Position numbers and translations under genes: made by a program
Shown here: positions 1 to 14,399 of the stretch, piece by piece
Position numbering within the stretch: the first letter of the stretch is position 1
Layout: every line of letters begins with the position of its first letter
The notes under the pieces: model-generated
Seen by the model: only the letters and a program-made list of their open reading frames with translations
Database searches by the model: none
Told to the model about the DNA's origin: nothing
Source of the DNA: Osedax frankpressi
Lineage: Eukaryota; Annelida; Polychaeta; Sabellida; Siboglinidae
Direction of reading: 5' to 3'
Assembly: GCA_964035775.1 (NCBI GenBank)
Contig: OZ038318.1
Coordinates: 5,473,705 to 5,537,704, forward strand
DNA length: 64,000 nt

Positions 1-1816
1 ATAAACCACCATTTAAAATAACAAATAAACTTTTAAGGTGAAATGTAATCCATAAACTACTTCCAGACTCCTTAACCCTAACAGTTCCTTATCAGACTCA
101 CTATCAAACTACTGACCCCTTTCCTACTATCTCTTAGGTAAACCCCTTAGGGAAAACTATTTACATATAATCAATACACCACCTCCCATAAATAAACTTA
201 CTCGATCCCAGAAAAATGCTTTCAGATAATACATAAAATCAGAAATGAATTTACTCTCAATATTTGATGAAATATAAAAGCTTCGAAATGATTTGAAAGC
301 TTTCTTGAAATGGGACTTATTCCATTACAATTAGTAACATGATAATAAACATACATAAACTAAATAAGATGTTCCGGAAGGTTCCATATTATCTACTGCT
401 AATACTCTTTTTTTTTTATATATATGCGTCCCTCTAACGCACAATAAACCAATATCAATTACATTCTATGCGGCGTTGAATATACACAGAAACTGATTTC
501 TGCGAACAGCTACGAAACTATCTCAACTCAATAAATAACTGCTTATTAAATAATAACCTTCTCCTTAATTTCACAACAATTTAACTTGTAAATTTTAGCC
601 CGACCAGCTCCACAACATATTTCTCTAATATCCAAACTACGACAACCTTAACATTAACAAAAATAAACTAATTCCTAACAAAATGTATAGGATTTGAATA
701 ACAAATTCAACTTCAACAAACAAATTTACATGACCAGGTCAATTACAACTACTCTATTACATAACCTAAGGTTACTACGACTAAATGAACTCGACGACTA
801 CCACTTATAATATCTCGACGGCAATTCATTACGAACTTCAGAAAACAAATCCTAACTAAATTATTAACACGAAACTATAAATTGAGTTGCTGGAGTAATT
901 GACCGAATGGAGAACTAATCCGCTAGCACTACTTTACTTTACTTTACTTTACTTTACTTTACTTTACATTACATTACATTACTTTACTTTACTTTACTTT
1001 ACTTTACTTTACTTTGACTAAACCTCCTGACCACTCTATTGCTCTGTTGATTACAAACTACTAACCACATTACAAAATACCTTAATCTAGGACAATTACA
1101 TTTACTAAACCACCAAGAGACCACTTGAACTTCCGACCTCGTGACGTTTACACTCCCATCGCCTGAACCAGTTCAGACACTTTACTCCTTATATATAAAA
1201 TCACCTTCCAAAAGAAATATTTCCCAGACCATTCCCCGGATACATTTAAACGCGAGCTAAAAAGATTCCACGTCGAAAAGAACAGTTACCATAATTTCAT
1301 ATTTCACGCGATTTTTTATTCAGATAAAGATTTATTTTGTTACTCTTCCCGACGAATTTACTATCTTTCAACTCTGACAATATATAATTGAACCTCGTAC
1401 TAACTAAATCTTACTACTAATATTCCCCAATGTATCGACTATAAACAATCCACCTGTTGTCAACATGTTACTGATAATATCAATATTACCTAACGACTAA
1501 CTTATCTAAATAAACATAACATGAGCTAATATACAGATACCCCCAATTATCCACTACATTACTTATACACATTACGCACTACTTAATACCTGCATTTCCA
1601 CCCAATACTCTTTACTTTCGCCGTAACAATGCATATGTAGGGATGTTATAGTCGTATGTACAATAGCCCATTTATGCCATGCCCACAACTGCTAAGATAT
1701 ATTTATTATAAGTATAGTTTAGTCTTTTCCTTTGTACTTTCTATCAGGTATTTTTTCGTTCCTTTTCCTCCTTCGCCAAAGTTCTAATTATTACAAACTC
1801 CTGCTCGGCAACGAAG
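1..1816. other. AT-rich flank without a recognised gene
   Basis: No coding exon or RNA gene is recognised here. A short CTTTA pentamer array lies at about 930-1015. If the following gene is NPAT-like, its LisH-coding first exons would be expected in or before this stretch, but none was found by eye. Confidence 0.5.
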
Positions 1817-4800
1817 TTTGACTCTAAATAAGCAAATAAACGTGCGAATGTCTGTTGACTGTTACGTAACCATGTCTAATATTGTTGCGCGTCCTTCCGC
1901 CGAAAGTCCGGACAAAGGAGTTATTCCTTCCAGTACGTCGACTCCGCAATCGTTGGATAAGTCTTCCCTCAGCACGGTGAACATGGCAGACTTGGTTGGA
2001 ACTATATTTTCTCTTGCAAATCGCTATTTATAGATTTCCACGTCATAGTTTACTCTTTGAAATAAATGGACTCATTTTTCTAGGACTACTTCTATACAAA
2101 GTACTTTGTTTACCTAAATATAGACAGGCTTACTAATAATATTTTACATTGATTGATATAAAAAGATAATATTAATTGACAAATTCGTTACGCAGTTGAA
2201 ATTATTTATAACAAATTGACAAACAGTTTTAATTTGACTGAAAGCCAAATGCACACAATTACATTTTAGTTAACGTAATCGTGTTGAATACGAATATTGT
2301 AGAGATCATTCAGAGTAATTATATGAATCCTTCGTCGGGATGAACAGCAATTGGTGTTAAGTACAGGAATTAAACGCCGTCTGCATATTTTCTTGAATCG
2401 AAGCATTTTACGCGCATGAACGATTTCAGTTTTACACATTCACGCAGAACCTCTCGGTTGATACCGTTCACAATATCGTCGACAAAGCCCCTCCCATTGC
2501 CATCGATCAGATCTTCAGCAATCTCTTCGGACCCGGTTAGCTTCTTTCTTCGACTTCGACCTCGACCTCGACCTCGGTCCCTGGCATAACATTATTATTA
2601 CCTTATTAATTATCGTATTGTTTACCAAAAGTTATCAAAACATATGATATTTGTTTTTATATTTTTATTTTCACATTCTAACAGAATTCTACAACGAAGA
2701 CGTAATGCTGAATATTAATGAAAACACATGCTCCAGTATCATTAATTACATCTCCACTCCAGGTACTCACCCACTCACTCACTCAGTCACTCACACTCAG
2801 TCACACACTCACTCACTCACTCACTCACTCACTCATTCATTCACTAACTCACTCACTCACCCACTCACTCACTCAGTCACTCACACTCAGTCACTCACAC
2901 TCAGTCACACACACTCAGTCACACACTCACTCACTCACTCACTCACTCACTCATTCATTCACTCACTCACTCATTCATTCACTCACACACTCACTTACAC
3001 ACTCACTTACACACTCACTCACTCACTCCCTCACTCACTCACTCACTCAGTCACTCACACTCAGTCACACACTCACTCACTCACTCAATCATTCATTCAT
3101 TCACTCATTCATTCACTCACTCACTCACTTACTCACTCACTCACTCACTCACTCACTCACTCACACTCACACACTCATTCACACTCACTCACTCATTCAC
3201 TCACTCACTCACTCACCCACTTACTCACTTAGTCACTCACTCACTCACTCATTCACTATCTCACTCATTCATTCACTCACACACTCACTTACACACTCAC
3301 TTACACACTCACTCACTCACTCCCTCACTCACTCACTCACTCACACTCTCATTCACTCACTCACTCACTCACTCATTCACTCACTCGCTCACACACTCAC
3401 TCATTAACTCACACACTCACTCATTAACTCACACACTCACTCACTCACTCACTCACTCACACTCTCATTCACTCACTCACTCACTCACTCACTCACACAC
3501 TCACTCATTAACTCACACACTCACTCATTAACTCACTCACTCAATCACTCACTCACACTCTCACTCACTCACTCACTCACACACTCACAAATGTCGCAGC
3601 TACAAATGTCAACTCAAAACAAAGTGATTCGGATGAAGCAGATGATCTGAGGTTGCACGACTTCGACGAAGCCGACAGCAACACCAAAGTGATTGACAGC
3701 TCTACGACCACGCCCACCGACTACACGACCCCCGTGACCTCGCAAGACACCCGCACTCGCTCTCCGGCGCCGCCCGGCCTCGCGACTCGGTCGGCGACGA
3801 CGACGACGACCTTTGACCCCGTCGTGTCGTCGCCGACCTCGACGTCGTACAAACTGTCCTGCGAACAGCTGATGAAGATGTTGAACGTCGATAAACTACC
3901 CGACGGGGTACTGGCAACCGGCGAAACGTTTATCATACAGGTGCCCACGTGCCTCCGGGGGGCTCCCACCGCCGTCGCCGGACCCATCCACCCCGCTACC
4001 GTCGTTGCGGACCCCGCAACGGTGGCTACGGTACCCGCCACCGGCCCCGGCGATGCGGGTTTCCCTGCGGACGCCGGTACTATGAACTCGGGTCACGGAC
4101 ATATTACCGACGGAGGCAGCAGGACGAACGACGACGTCGTTTCTTTCGTCGACGGGCGTGTCTCTTTAGGCTCCGCCCCTTTAGGCTCCGCCCCTTTAGC
4201 GAACGCGCACGCTGCTTCGTTACGGCGTAGCGTAGCTGCTACTCACGACTACGCGGCGCCGAGACCCGTTGACCCCAGCGACGCCTACGGGGCGCCGAGA
4301 CCCGTTGACCCCACCGACGCCTACCCTAGGTCGTTGAACGCCGCGAGACCCGTCGACCTTCTCCCCGACTCCGATTTCAACTGCTACAAGCCAACGGACG
4401 CGTCGAACAAGCCGTTGCCGATAAATTGCAATCCTATGATCGTTGTCACCAACTCGGGTCTCGACGTTAATAACCGGAAGCCGGCGGCCGATAACCCGTC
4501 CCCGTCGACCGATAGCCGTCTCCGAGCGAATGAGTCGCGGCAACGCCAGCCTCGACCTTTGACCTCGGCGTACTCTACTCTCTGCGTCGAACATCTCGCT
4601 GCCGAAGATAGCAGATCTCCGCTGAAAAAGCGCCCCCTACGGGCGAATTTCATTGTTTCGGATAGCATTAATCAACGGCAACCCAGGTTATTTCTTTCGC
4701 GGTGTATACATCTATATATACATGTATATATATATTATGTTGTGTCCATTTATGAATTCAATTAAATATTGTTCTAATTTCAGTTCAAACGTGAATGTGG

Positions 4801-7800
4801 CTTCAATATTGAATAAAGGTTCATTGTCGTATATAGATTTATCTATACACAATATGTGTAGACAATACATGCATGTATATTATATATAATATGTATAGAT
4901 GTTGGATTACCTTCCCCTAAATAATATGGGTAATTAGGTAATCTAGTCTAATGGCCACACTCGAGTACTTGTAATCATTGTAATTCACTAAATACCTCTT
5001 CCAACGCAGCAATGAAGGATTCAAAGATTATACCTGAGTATGGAAGTGATTAGTTAGTATTCTTCTATCCGCAAGTAATCGTGTTTCGATTTCAAATATT
5101 TACATTATCCTTAGCTGCATATTTATTGTGAAAGTTTCTTATTGGTGTGTGTGGTTGTATATATTGCAATACTAAACTGATTATAGATACTTTATAGCTA
5201 GCAATATATACTAACAATTATTTTAGATTTCACTTTTGAATACTTTATTTGGGATTTAATTGTTTATCAATTTAAAATGTCTTAATATTTATATTTTAAT
5301 ATTAATGTCTTAATATTTATGTTTTAATATTAATGTCTTAATATTTATATATTAAAATAATTTAATGATATGAAAATTTGCTAAATTATAAAAACTTATT
5401 CTCTTTTATATTCATTTTATTATCATTTTTGCTATCAATATTGCTATCCCTTCCTACATTCCACCTGCCTTCCTTCTACCCCTCCTTTACCGTATTTCAT
5501 CCTTACTCTACCCCTCCTTCACCGTATTTCATCCTTACTCTACCCCTCCTTTACCTTATTTCATCCTTACTCTACCCCTCCTTTACCGTATTTCATCCTT
5601 ACTCTACCCCTCCTTCCCCGTATTTCATCCTTACTCTACCCCTCCTTCACCGTATTTCATCCTTACTCTACCCCTCCTTTACCTTATTTCATTCTTACTC
5701 TACCCCTCCTTCCCCGTATTTCATCCTTACTCTACCCCTCCTTTACCGTATTTCATCCTTACTCTACCCCTCCTTCACCGTATTTCATCCTTACTCTACC
5801 CCTCCTTCACCGTATTTCATCCTTACTCTACCTCTCCTTTACCGTATTTCATCCTTACTCTACCCCTCCTTTACCTTATTTCATCCTTACTCTACCCCTC
5901 CTTTACCTTATTTCATCCTTACTCTACCCCTCCTTTACCGTATTTCATCCTTACTCTACCCCTCCTTCACCGTATTTCATCCTTACTCTACCCCTCCTTT
6001 ACCTTATTTCATCCTTCCTCTACCCCTCCTTTACCTTATTTCATCCTTACTCTACCCTCCTTTACCTTATTTCATCCTTACTCTACCCCTCCTTTACCTT
6101 ATTTCATCCTTCCTCTACCCCTCCTTTACCTTATTTCATCCTTACTCTACCCCTCCTTTACCTTATTTCATCCTTACTCTACCCCTCATTCACCGTATTT
6201 CATCCTTCCTTCTAACCCTCCTTTACCTTATTTCATCCTTATTCTACCCCTCCTTTACCGTATTTCATCCTTCCTTCTACCCTCCTTTACCGTATTTCAT
6301 TCTTACTCTACCCCTCCTTCACCGTATTTCATCCTTACTCTACCCCTCCTTTACCTTATTTCATCCTTACTCTACCCCTCCTTTACCGTATTTCATCCTT
6401 ACTCTACCTCTCCTTTACCGTATTTCATCCTTCCTTCTACCCTCCTTTACCTTATTTCATCCTTACTCTACCCCTCCTTTACCTTATTTCATCCTTACTC
6501 TACCCCTCCTTTACCGTATTCCATCCTTACTCTACCCCTCCTATTCCAATCCTCTCTCCCTCAACCATTTATTTTTCACGACTCTCTATCCACGCTACGA
6601 CTAACTTCTCGCTCCCTCAGTATCGAAGAGGAACCTCAAATTATCCGAAACCAACATGTTCGCACGTTGAATTTCGCGTTCTGCACGAAACTCTCCGACC
6701 ACGAAGCCGCGCCCACTTCCGGCCCTATCCGGCGGGTTTGCGCCGCGCCCCGCAGACCCGTGGCACCACAGGCTACGCCTCCGCTTCCCACTCCGGCGTC
6801 CCGAGCCCCTGGTGAGGTGTTGACGCCGAAATCCGCGAAACCTCGAGGTCGCAAAAGAACGCCGAAACCGACGAGTAAGCCTTCGCGCGCTAAGAAGTCG
6901 AAAGGCAAACGCTCTCGGAACCAACCCCTGGCTCCCCTGGCGGCGGCGGCGGCGGCGGCTCCGGAAGTCGCCGAAGCCGAATTCGTCGAAGTCGAGATAG
7001 CGGCGCAAGTGGAGATATCGACCGAAGTTGCGCAATTCGCGGAAGTCGAAAGAACTCCGGCGGAGGTCGAATTGACCCCCGGAGCAGGCGAGTCGCAATC
7101 TGAAACCTCTCTGATCGAAGCGAAGAGTCTGCTCTGCGACGAACGTTTCGTGTTGACGCCCGGCAACTCGACTTCCCGCCAGGAGCCCGTCGTCATCGGC
7201 GGCTACGACTGCGACTTACCGCCGGGTGTCCACCTCCTGGCGGCGGCTTCGGCGGCTTCGGCGTGCGTCGACGATACGCCGTCGACTGTCGCTCAGTCGC
7301 CGTTCTCCTGCGTGAACCTCGACACCCAGCCGACGCTGTTCTCGAGGACTCCAGTTCGCGACGTCGACGACGCCGACGCCGACTTCGACGTCGTCGTCGA
7401 ATTGAAGACGCCGCCGCCGCCGCGACCTTCTTCGCGTCAGAGGTGGTCGAGGCGCGTCGACCAAAGTCGACATGTGTTGGTGGCGCCGCCTGGCGGACCC
7501 GATCTGCTCGGCACTCCGAACAGTCGATCTCACTCTGTTTCCTACGCCTCGGACACCGGTGAGTTTCAACCTATCCCTCCCTCCCTCCCTCCCTCCCCCC
7601 CTCCCTCCCTCCCTCCCCCTCCCTCTCCCTCCCTCTCCCTCCTTTCCTCCTCAACTTGTCCCTATAGTTACCATATACATCACATATATGGTAAAAGACA
7701 TATATTAGCCTATTTCTAATAATAACCTTTGTATTTGTAAATTCTATTCAAGTAAATACATTTATCAGATTAAAAAATATTAACTCTATTTATTTTAAAT

Positions 7801-10120
7801 AGCGCAAACAGAATCCACTTCAACACCTCAAATCTCAACACCACTAAAAGCGACTCATTCTACAGACCAGATTTCCATTCCTCGTCGAGTTGAACCCGCT
7901 CTACCCCCAACGCCCCACCAAGTCACTCCGGCTGCCTCCTGCTCAACCTCGAGAATTACGCCAATACCCGCCCAGACCATCGTAACCGTAACTCCGGTTC
8001 CCAGCGGCCCGACGTCCCACGCTCGCCTCTCGTCGTTGGCGTTTCGCTCCGGCTTCAAGGGCAAGTTGGAGGCGATGCAGCAGGCGATCAACGAAAAGGA
8101 CTACGGCGGCGAATCGCAGGATCTCGTCTGCCAGTTGCGACGTAATCGCGACGAATCCGTCGCTCCGTCTCCGCCGCCTTCCGCGCGGACTTCCCCGCGG
8201 TCGCCGATCCCCGAGTCACTCGAAGCCGCCGAGTCTCGCCGGGTACCCTCGAGCCGTACTCTAGGGGTCGACGCTGCGCAAACCTTGCTCCCCGACTCCT
8301 CCGACAAGAGAATCGTTAGGATCGTTCTCAGTTATAACAACGAAAAGATTTGACGTAATTGTATTTCTGTTGATAAATCAATCGATTAATTAGTATTTAT
8401 ACTTTTCTGTGGGATAGCTTGCTGTTAATTAATATTTATAAATTAGTTATTAATATTTGTAAGTATATATATATATATGCATAATAATATTATATTATTA
8501 ATTAATTTGCTTATATTTTCAGAAATCAAATCGCAGGGTAAAATTAAAAACTCTGAAAATGTATGAGAAAAAAGGTGAGCCATTGTGAAGATTTATTTAT
8601 CCAATTTCATTACTAATATAATCTTTTAAATGTACCGTATAATTGTACTGTATAATTGTACTGTATAAATAATTTGTAAGATATTGAGGATGCATTCTAC
8701 ATTAACTCTATAGTTACACAGAAATTTCAATAAATATTAAATATATTTGGAAATCTATAAACTTATGATTTATTTTAGTGCAATAATATTATAAAAAGTA
8801 TATCCTAGTATGTCTTGAAGTGTATTTATTTAATAAGTCATTAGTTTTATTATATATATATTATTTTTTTAAGAAAGTTTCATGCATAGTAAATATTTAT
8901 TGAAGAATTTTATTTCTATTCTACTATTTCTATTCATTTTATTTCTACGTAATTTTAATTGTAATTTATATTGTAATGCAATTCACTTTATTCGCTATTG
9001 ATGACATATATTTAATTCATTCTAACCAGCAATGATAAGCAAGGGCATATCAACAATATTACCGACACCTACGACATTGAACAAGGATTTGTCTCCGCAG
9101 ATTGGCGTCGAAACAGATTTCATAAAAACAACGAAATCTTCTCCGGACGACGACGTCGTAGCTAATTCAGCCGTTGAAAATCTCGCCGTTGAAAATTCTG
9201 CAACCGTCTCCGATTGCAGCGTTGCGACCATCTCCAAAGGTCGCTCTACGAACCTCATCAATGGCAACTGGAAGACGACGACGACTACGAAAAGAAAACG
9301 AGGCCGTCCGAATAAGAATTCCGCGGTTACGACGAGCCAACCGATAATAACTGCAACTACTGCCGCTACCTCAACTGTAAAACGGGGACATGCCGTCGCC
9401 GAAGTGTTTGAAACAATCGTTGCGAAACCTGCAACCGACGAACTCGCGAAGACCACCCCCGACACTTCTGCTGAGACGAGGCTTTCGGCGAACAATCCTC
9501 ATCGGACTCGCTCTAAAAAGGTGCGAGGAGATACGGTCGCTGCGCTTTCGACTCCAGCGGATCTTCAGCGGCCAACTGCTCCGGCTACGGCCGGCGGTCG
9601 CAACGGCACCGAGGAGAGCGCGAGAATCAAATCCGCAAAAGCCCCGAGAACGTTAAACGCGAAAGTAGAAAACAATCGCAATACACCTCGGAAAAGCATG
9701 CCGTCAGATTCTCAGCGATTCACGTTAACCGCAAGTAATGTACGCGTTGGTGAACACACGAAAGTATCCGTGCAAGTACCGTTGACAGCAGCGGATTCAC
9801 CTTCAGAAGATACAAAAAATATGATTTTTAATATTATTAAGTCGAGGAATAGGGATAATGAAATTGACAACTCAAACTTGAAACAACCCGTACGTGCAGA
9901 AATTGTTCATTTAAAGAATATTAAACAAAAGGTTCATTTGAAATGTATTAGTTATTAAAGTTAGATAAGATACTATAGTATATTTATATTTAAATTGATT
10001 TGAAACTTATGTATTCTTTAATTTTAACATTATTTATAATTTTAATATTCCTAATATTCCTTTCAGAAAACTAAACAGAATACAAATATCAATAATTTTT
10101 TGGGAAATCTTTATAAATAG
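1817..10120 (+). CDS. NPAT/Mxc-like histone-locus-body protein (5' partial)
   Basis: Proposed exons are 1817-1994, 2448-2535, 2685-2762, 3600-4686, 6621-7558, 7803-8314, 8523-8574, 9030-9931 and 10067-10120. All have AG/GT borders and the phases fit throughout. An ATG at 1848 could start translation, but exon 1 is also open further upstream. Exon 2 (LSVDTVHNIVDK ... IDQIFSNLFG) resembles the conserved NPAT segment around SEEAIQDILEQ...FQALFDLF. The last exon ends NINNFLGNLYK, like the NPAT terminus MDVDKFLLSLHY. Two AT-hook-like motifs are present (KPRGRKRTP in exon 5, KRKRGRPNK in exon 8), and Drosophila Mxc is also known for AT hooks. The rest is low-complexity Ser/Thr/Pro-rich sequence. 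NPAT proteins scaffold the histone locus body and activate replication-dependent histone genes. The LisH domain is not seen. The exon structure is firmer than the family name; another AT-hook nuclear protein is possible. Confidence 0.6.
2763..3590. repeat. (ACTC)n array in NPAT-like intron 3
   Basis: A tetranucleotide ACTC array with ACAC, ATTC and AGTC variants fills almost the whole intron. It starts directly at the donor GTACTCAC and stops about 10 bases before the acceptor at 3599. Open frames here, rich in HSLTHSLTH, are repeat products. Confidence 0.95.
5455..6545. repeat. 32-bp minisatellite in NPAT-like intron 4
   Basis: About 34 copies of a 32-bp pyrimidine-rich unit that includes TTTACCGTATTTCATCCTTA. 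Variants alternate between TTTACC and TTCACC. The array supplies a continuous polypyrimidine strand up to about 75 bases before the acceptor at 6620. The 408-codon open frame across it is a by-product. Confidence 0.95.
7566..7655. repeat. CTCC-rich tract in NPAT-like intron 5
   Basis: A short run of CCCT/CTCC units begins about 8 bases after the GTGAGT donor at 7559. Confidence 0.85.
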
Positions 10121-11690
10121 AAATATTTTAAGTATGATTTCGTTTATACCAATGCAGATATTATTTTAATATTTTTGTATCATTACTTTTGTTATAATCT
10201 TTAAAATTATTATTACGATGAATTTAAATTTAAACTACTTTTTCTTTCTATATAACTCGCCAATGTACTTATTTACAATGATAATAGACCACTAATCATT
10301 ATTTTTATACACTATATTAGAAAACGGATCGGATTAGATCATTACTAGAACATAGGCTGAGGCACACTTTTTAATAAATAAAAGAATACGATATTTATAA
10401 GTTTCATCATTTATGTATCAAATATAATTTGTTCATATTACGAAGTGTTGTTGAATCTATATTTTTGGTAATGTATAAAACTTCTGATATTAAATGTATA
10501 TTATATAATATGTATAATATCATAGTATATTGTTATAACAATATACTATGATATCATAGTATCATAATATACTGTTATAAAAATATTATACAGAAATTTA
10601 GTTAACAATAGATATCCTCTTGTATATTTCGTCCTCTACTTCATTTTTACAGTTTAATATTTTTAAGTTGTAGGCTGGTTTCCTTAATTAAATTGCAAAC
10701 AATTTTGTAGAAACTACGTAAATATTCAATAGTAATAGTGACTACTAATTAGTGTCGGATTAAATCCCTATTCTTTTACAATAGATCATCGATCCCCAAG
10801 ATATCCTTATACCCAATGTCTTATAGTTTAATATTTTAAATAAATCCCTGCTATTTAGTATTTGGTAAGTACAATATCGTAAACAACTAAAAGTTAGGCA
10901 TATATATAAATACAATAGCAAGTGTTAATATTAAAAACAATTTATATTATTACGAGTGCTTTCACTGTTATCCATTAAATGATTCAAATGTATTCACCTT
11001 CAGTAAGTATGTAAGAACAGCATATGTATAGATTTGCAATGTCAGCCAGTAGCCTCTGCATATATACAATTATCTTTATAGGTATAATATGAAATTATAT
11101 TAGAACTAATATTACTTGTTTCTTTATTATATAATTAATATATGGATATATTAATTTACACAATAAAATGTTTTGATAAATATTAGAATACAAAATAAAT
11201 TAAAAATACTAGAATAATATTAGAATCTATAACTCCGGCTATAACTAACAAAGTAAACTATACTAAACAACTACAAGATCATACGTAATATTAATTATCC
11301 GTATAAATCATATATTTTAATATTAAAAAATTATATAGTAATAACCCTTATAATTATATGGTAATAACTACTATTAAAATAATATTCACATATTAGTAAA
11401 CATTTAAATTAAAAACTGAGTTTATCTTCTACCGTAACAAATTACTATTCTTTCCTACTTCTCTTGTATATGAATTGCAAATACTGAAGTACTACTTTAA
11501 CACTAACTAAATGATACTAGATATCACCATTAACAAATATCCTCGATCGCTTGTCAGTGCAAACATCAATTATAAAAATAAAACAACCTATTAATCAGAA
11601 ACCGATTATAAGCTTTTATTATATCCTAACAACGCCTAACTACTGCAAATCACAGCATACGTTTATATCGACATTTTAACTTGAAAGACA
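10121..11690. other. AT-rich 3' flank of the NPAT-like gene
   Basis: No gene is seen. An AATAAA at 10373-10378, about 250 bases past the stop codon, could serve as poly(A) signal. At about 10505-10575 there is a palindromic AT-rich patch built from TATGATA and its complement. Confidence 0.5.
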
Positions 11691-11751
11691 CAAACATGGC
11701 ATTGGATAGATAGGCTGTGAAACATGCTACATTGTTTACAAATAATTGTAT

Positions 11752-13217
11752 TTAGGCATTGGCTAGATATGCTGTTAACTGTGCTACATTGTTTACAAAT
11801 AATGTTATGATTTTCTTGTCTTTGTGGTTCATACATGTTTAAATATATATATATTAAATATATATATTACATATCAATAAAATTTCTACTAGTTACCGAT
11901 GTAAATAAATAAATAAAAGAATATGGAAAATGCATATTTATTTATATTAAAATTTATTATAAAATCTATATGTAACGAATTTGGAAATATCTGTTGATAC
12001 TATTAAAACAAATATGCATGTTCTTAAAATATTTCATTAATATACCATTGATTATCAAATTACGAAATATATATATTAAAATAGTTAATTTTTTGAACGA
12101 GTTAAAATAATTTTTTCAAATCATATTTTAAAATTATATTTGAATACTATTAGTCCTCGTAATTGGTCAAATTTATAATACAAACATTTAAACCCTTAAT
12201 TAATACAAAGGATTTAAACTTTATTATATTTGATATATTTATTTTTTAAGTTTTCATCGATTATAAAATAATTTTATTATGTATATTCAACATTGTATAT
12301 ATATATTTCAATTTGTTGTCAATGGTAGCATGATAATTTAATTATTGTTAACCCTTTACAAATTTCAAATATGATCCCTTTTGGAATTGCGCTATATTTA
12401 TAAATATCTTTTAATAAATAATTTGATCAGTTTTAACTTCATATTCCTTTATAGCTTCTTTATATAATATAAAATCCTCCTCATGGGTTATTTTTTATTA
12501 AAATAGTATTATTATCTGTATTAATTTATCTATATTATTTATATTATCTGTATTAATTAATGTATTCACTATCTATAATATTTGTATTAATAAACATGAT
12601 ATTAGATATTGTATGTCGATATATAGGAATCTAAATTAAAATATATTTTACGAAATTTTATAAATTATTTAAACTTCGAGCTCTTATAAAGTTTCAAATT
12701 TGAATAATTTTATATATTATAATATTGAATAAACATATATTTGATATGTAATAATTATGTTATATAAACACGATTTACGAATTATTCTATATATAGAGTC
12801 TAACAAATATAATACACTAAAAAATATACATTTCCCTTTATTTATATTGTTATGAAATAATTTTGGTAAACTATAGTTTTTAGTCACTAAAGCATATATG
12901 CTCAAATTCTAGTTATGGCTAAATTCAAAATATAAATTTTAAGTAATATATCACATTAACTATTAATATATCTAGTATAGTTAGTTATTTCAAGTTTATT
13001 CCGTATATATGGTATGAAAAAATTGTATATTGAAAATAAATATGTATTTTACATATATTTTCTATTTACACGGTAACTAGTAAAAGTTCTATGATATCAA
13101 TGCAATATCTATATATAATAATCAACAATGTATGAACCACAAAGACATGAAAATTATAAAAATAAAATTATTTGTAAACAATGTAGCATGTTTCATAGCT
13201 TATTTAGCCAATGCCTA
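11752..13217. mobile_element. Non-autonomous DNA element with long inverted repeats
   Basis: The left end (about 11752-11836) and the right end (about 13130-13217) are inverted copies. Both contain AGGCATTGGCTA, GCTACATTGTTTACAAATAA and TCTTTGTGGTTCATAC. Weaker similarity continues inwards, including ACTAGTTACCG in both arms, so each arm is about 200 bp. A partial extra copy of the outer unit lies at about 11697-11751. The outermost bases next to both ends read TA, as for a Tc1/mariner-type TA target, although this is weak evidence. No transposase frame is present. A related left end occurs at about 62140. Confidence 0.65.
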
Positions 13218-13377
13218 CAAACATATTCTAAATCAATCCTATCGACTAATCATTAAACTACATAAATGAACACATAAACTTAATAGTGAAAATAAACTAA
13301 ATTGTCCTCCATTCAAACACTTTCGTACATACAAAATATTCATTATGATACTGTACTAATTACAAAACTCCTTAATA

Positions 13378-13566
13378 TTAGTATATTAGTAATATTAATA
13401 TATTAGTATATTAGTAATATTAGTATATTAGTAATATTAGTATATTAGTATATTAGTAATATTAGTAATATAAGTAATATTAGTATATTAGTATATTAGT
13501 ATATTAGTAATATTAGTAATATAAGTAATATTAGTATATTAGTATATTAGTAATATTAGTATATTA
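13378..13566. repeat. TATTAGTA-type array
   Basis: Irregular mixture of TATTAGTA and TATTAGTAA units in intergenic DNA just right of the inverted-repeat element. Confidence 0.9.
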
Positions 13567-13734
13567 GAGACTCAATTTAATTATATCACCAATTATATTA
13601 CCAATTTGAGATCACCAGTAAAAACTAAATCATGACTTCTCACAAAAGTATCATCACTATAGAATATAAACTCAACTAATTTACGACACAACTTTATTAC
13701 AAAGGCTTTATCTTTCATATATGTTTACAGTATT

Positions 13735-14028
13735 TGATATAGCATATACTATTTATATCATATATTATGTATAGCATATACTATTTATAGCATATACTAT
13801 TTATAGCATATACTATTTATAGCATATACTATTTATAGCATATACTATTTATAGCATATATTATTTATAGCATATACTATTTATAGCATATACTATTTAT
13901 AGCATATATTATTTATAGCATATACTATTTATAGCATATACTATTTATAGCATATATTATTTATAGCATATGCTATTTATAGCATATACTATTTATAGCA
14001 TATACTATCTATAGCATATACTACTAAT
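13735..14028. repeat. 16-bp minisatellite
   Basis: About 17 copies of ATTTATAGCATATACT with few variants, in intergenic DNA. Confidence 0.9.
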
Positions 14029-14129
14029 TGAGTAGGATAGTGTCTCTAACACATCTTGAACAATCGCTATGTATTGCGAAGATTATTTTTGATGTATTTT
14101 TCCTTTTGCTCCTCCTACTCATCAGTAAT

Positions 14130-14372
14130 TTGCAGTTATCCGTCTCCCTTATCTATATATATTATCTGTCTACGTTATATATGTCAACTATCTGTCTCTG
14201 CTATCTGTGTACATTATCTTTCTCCATTAACACTCTATATATTATATATTTTCATTATCTCTCTCCGTTATCTATCTCTATTACCTGTCCCCGTTAACTA
14301 TATCTATTATCCGTCTCCGTTATATATGTCATTGTCTGTTTTCGCTATACGTCTCCGTTATCCGCATCCGTT
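14130..14372. repeat. Degenerate TATCTGTCTCCGTTA array
   Basis: Poorly conserved units based on TTATCTGTCTCCG, 12-18 bp long. They are much more diverged than neighbouring arrays, so this array is probably older. Confidence 0.7.
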
Positions 14373-14399
14373 ATAATATTCGGCATCACCGTTTAAACA

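Noticed and set aside
3702-4668. Several antisense and out-of-frame open frames over 3.7-4.7 kb and 6.6-7.6 kb
   Set aside because: Shadows of the CpG-rich NPAT-like exons, whose frame is set by phase with neighbours.
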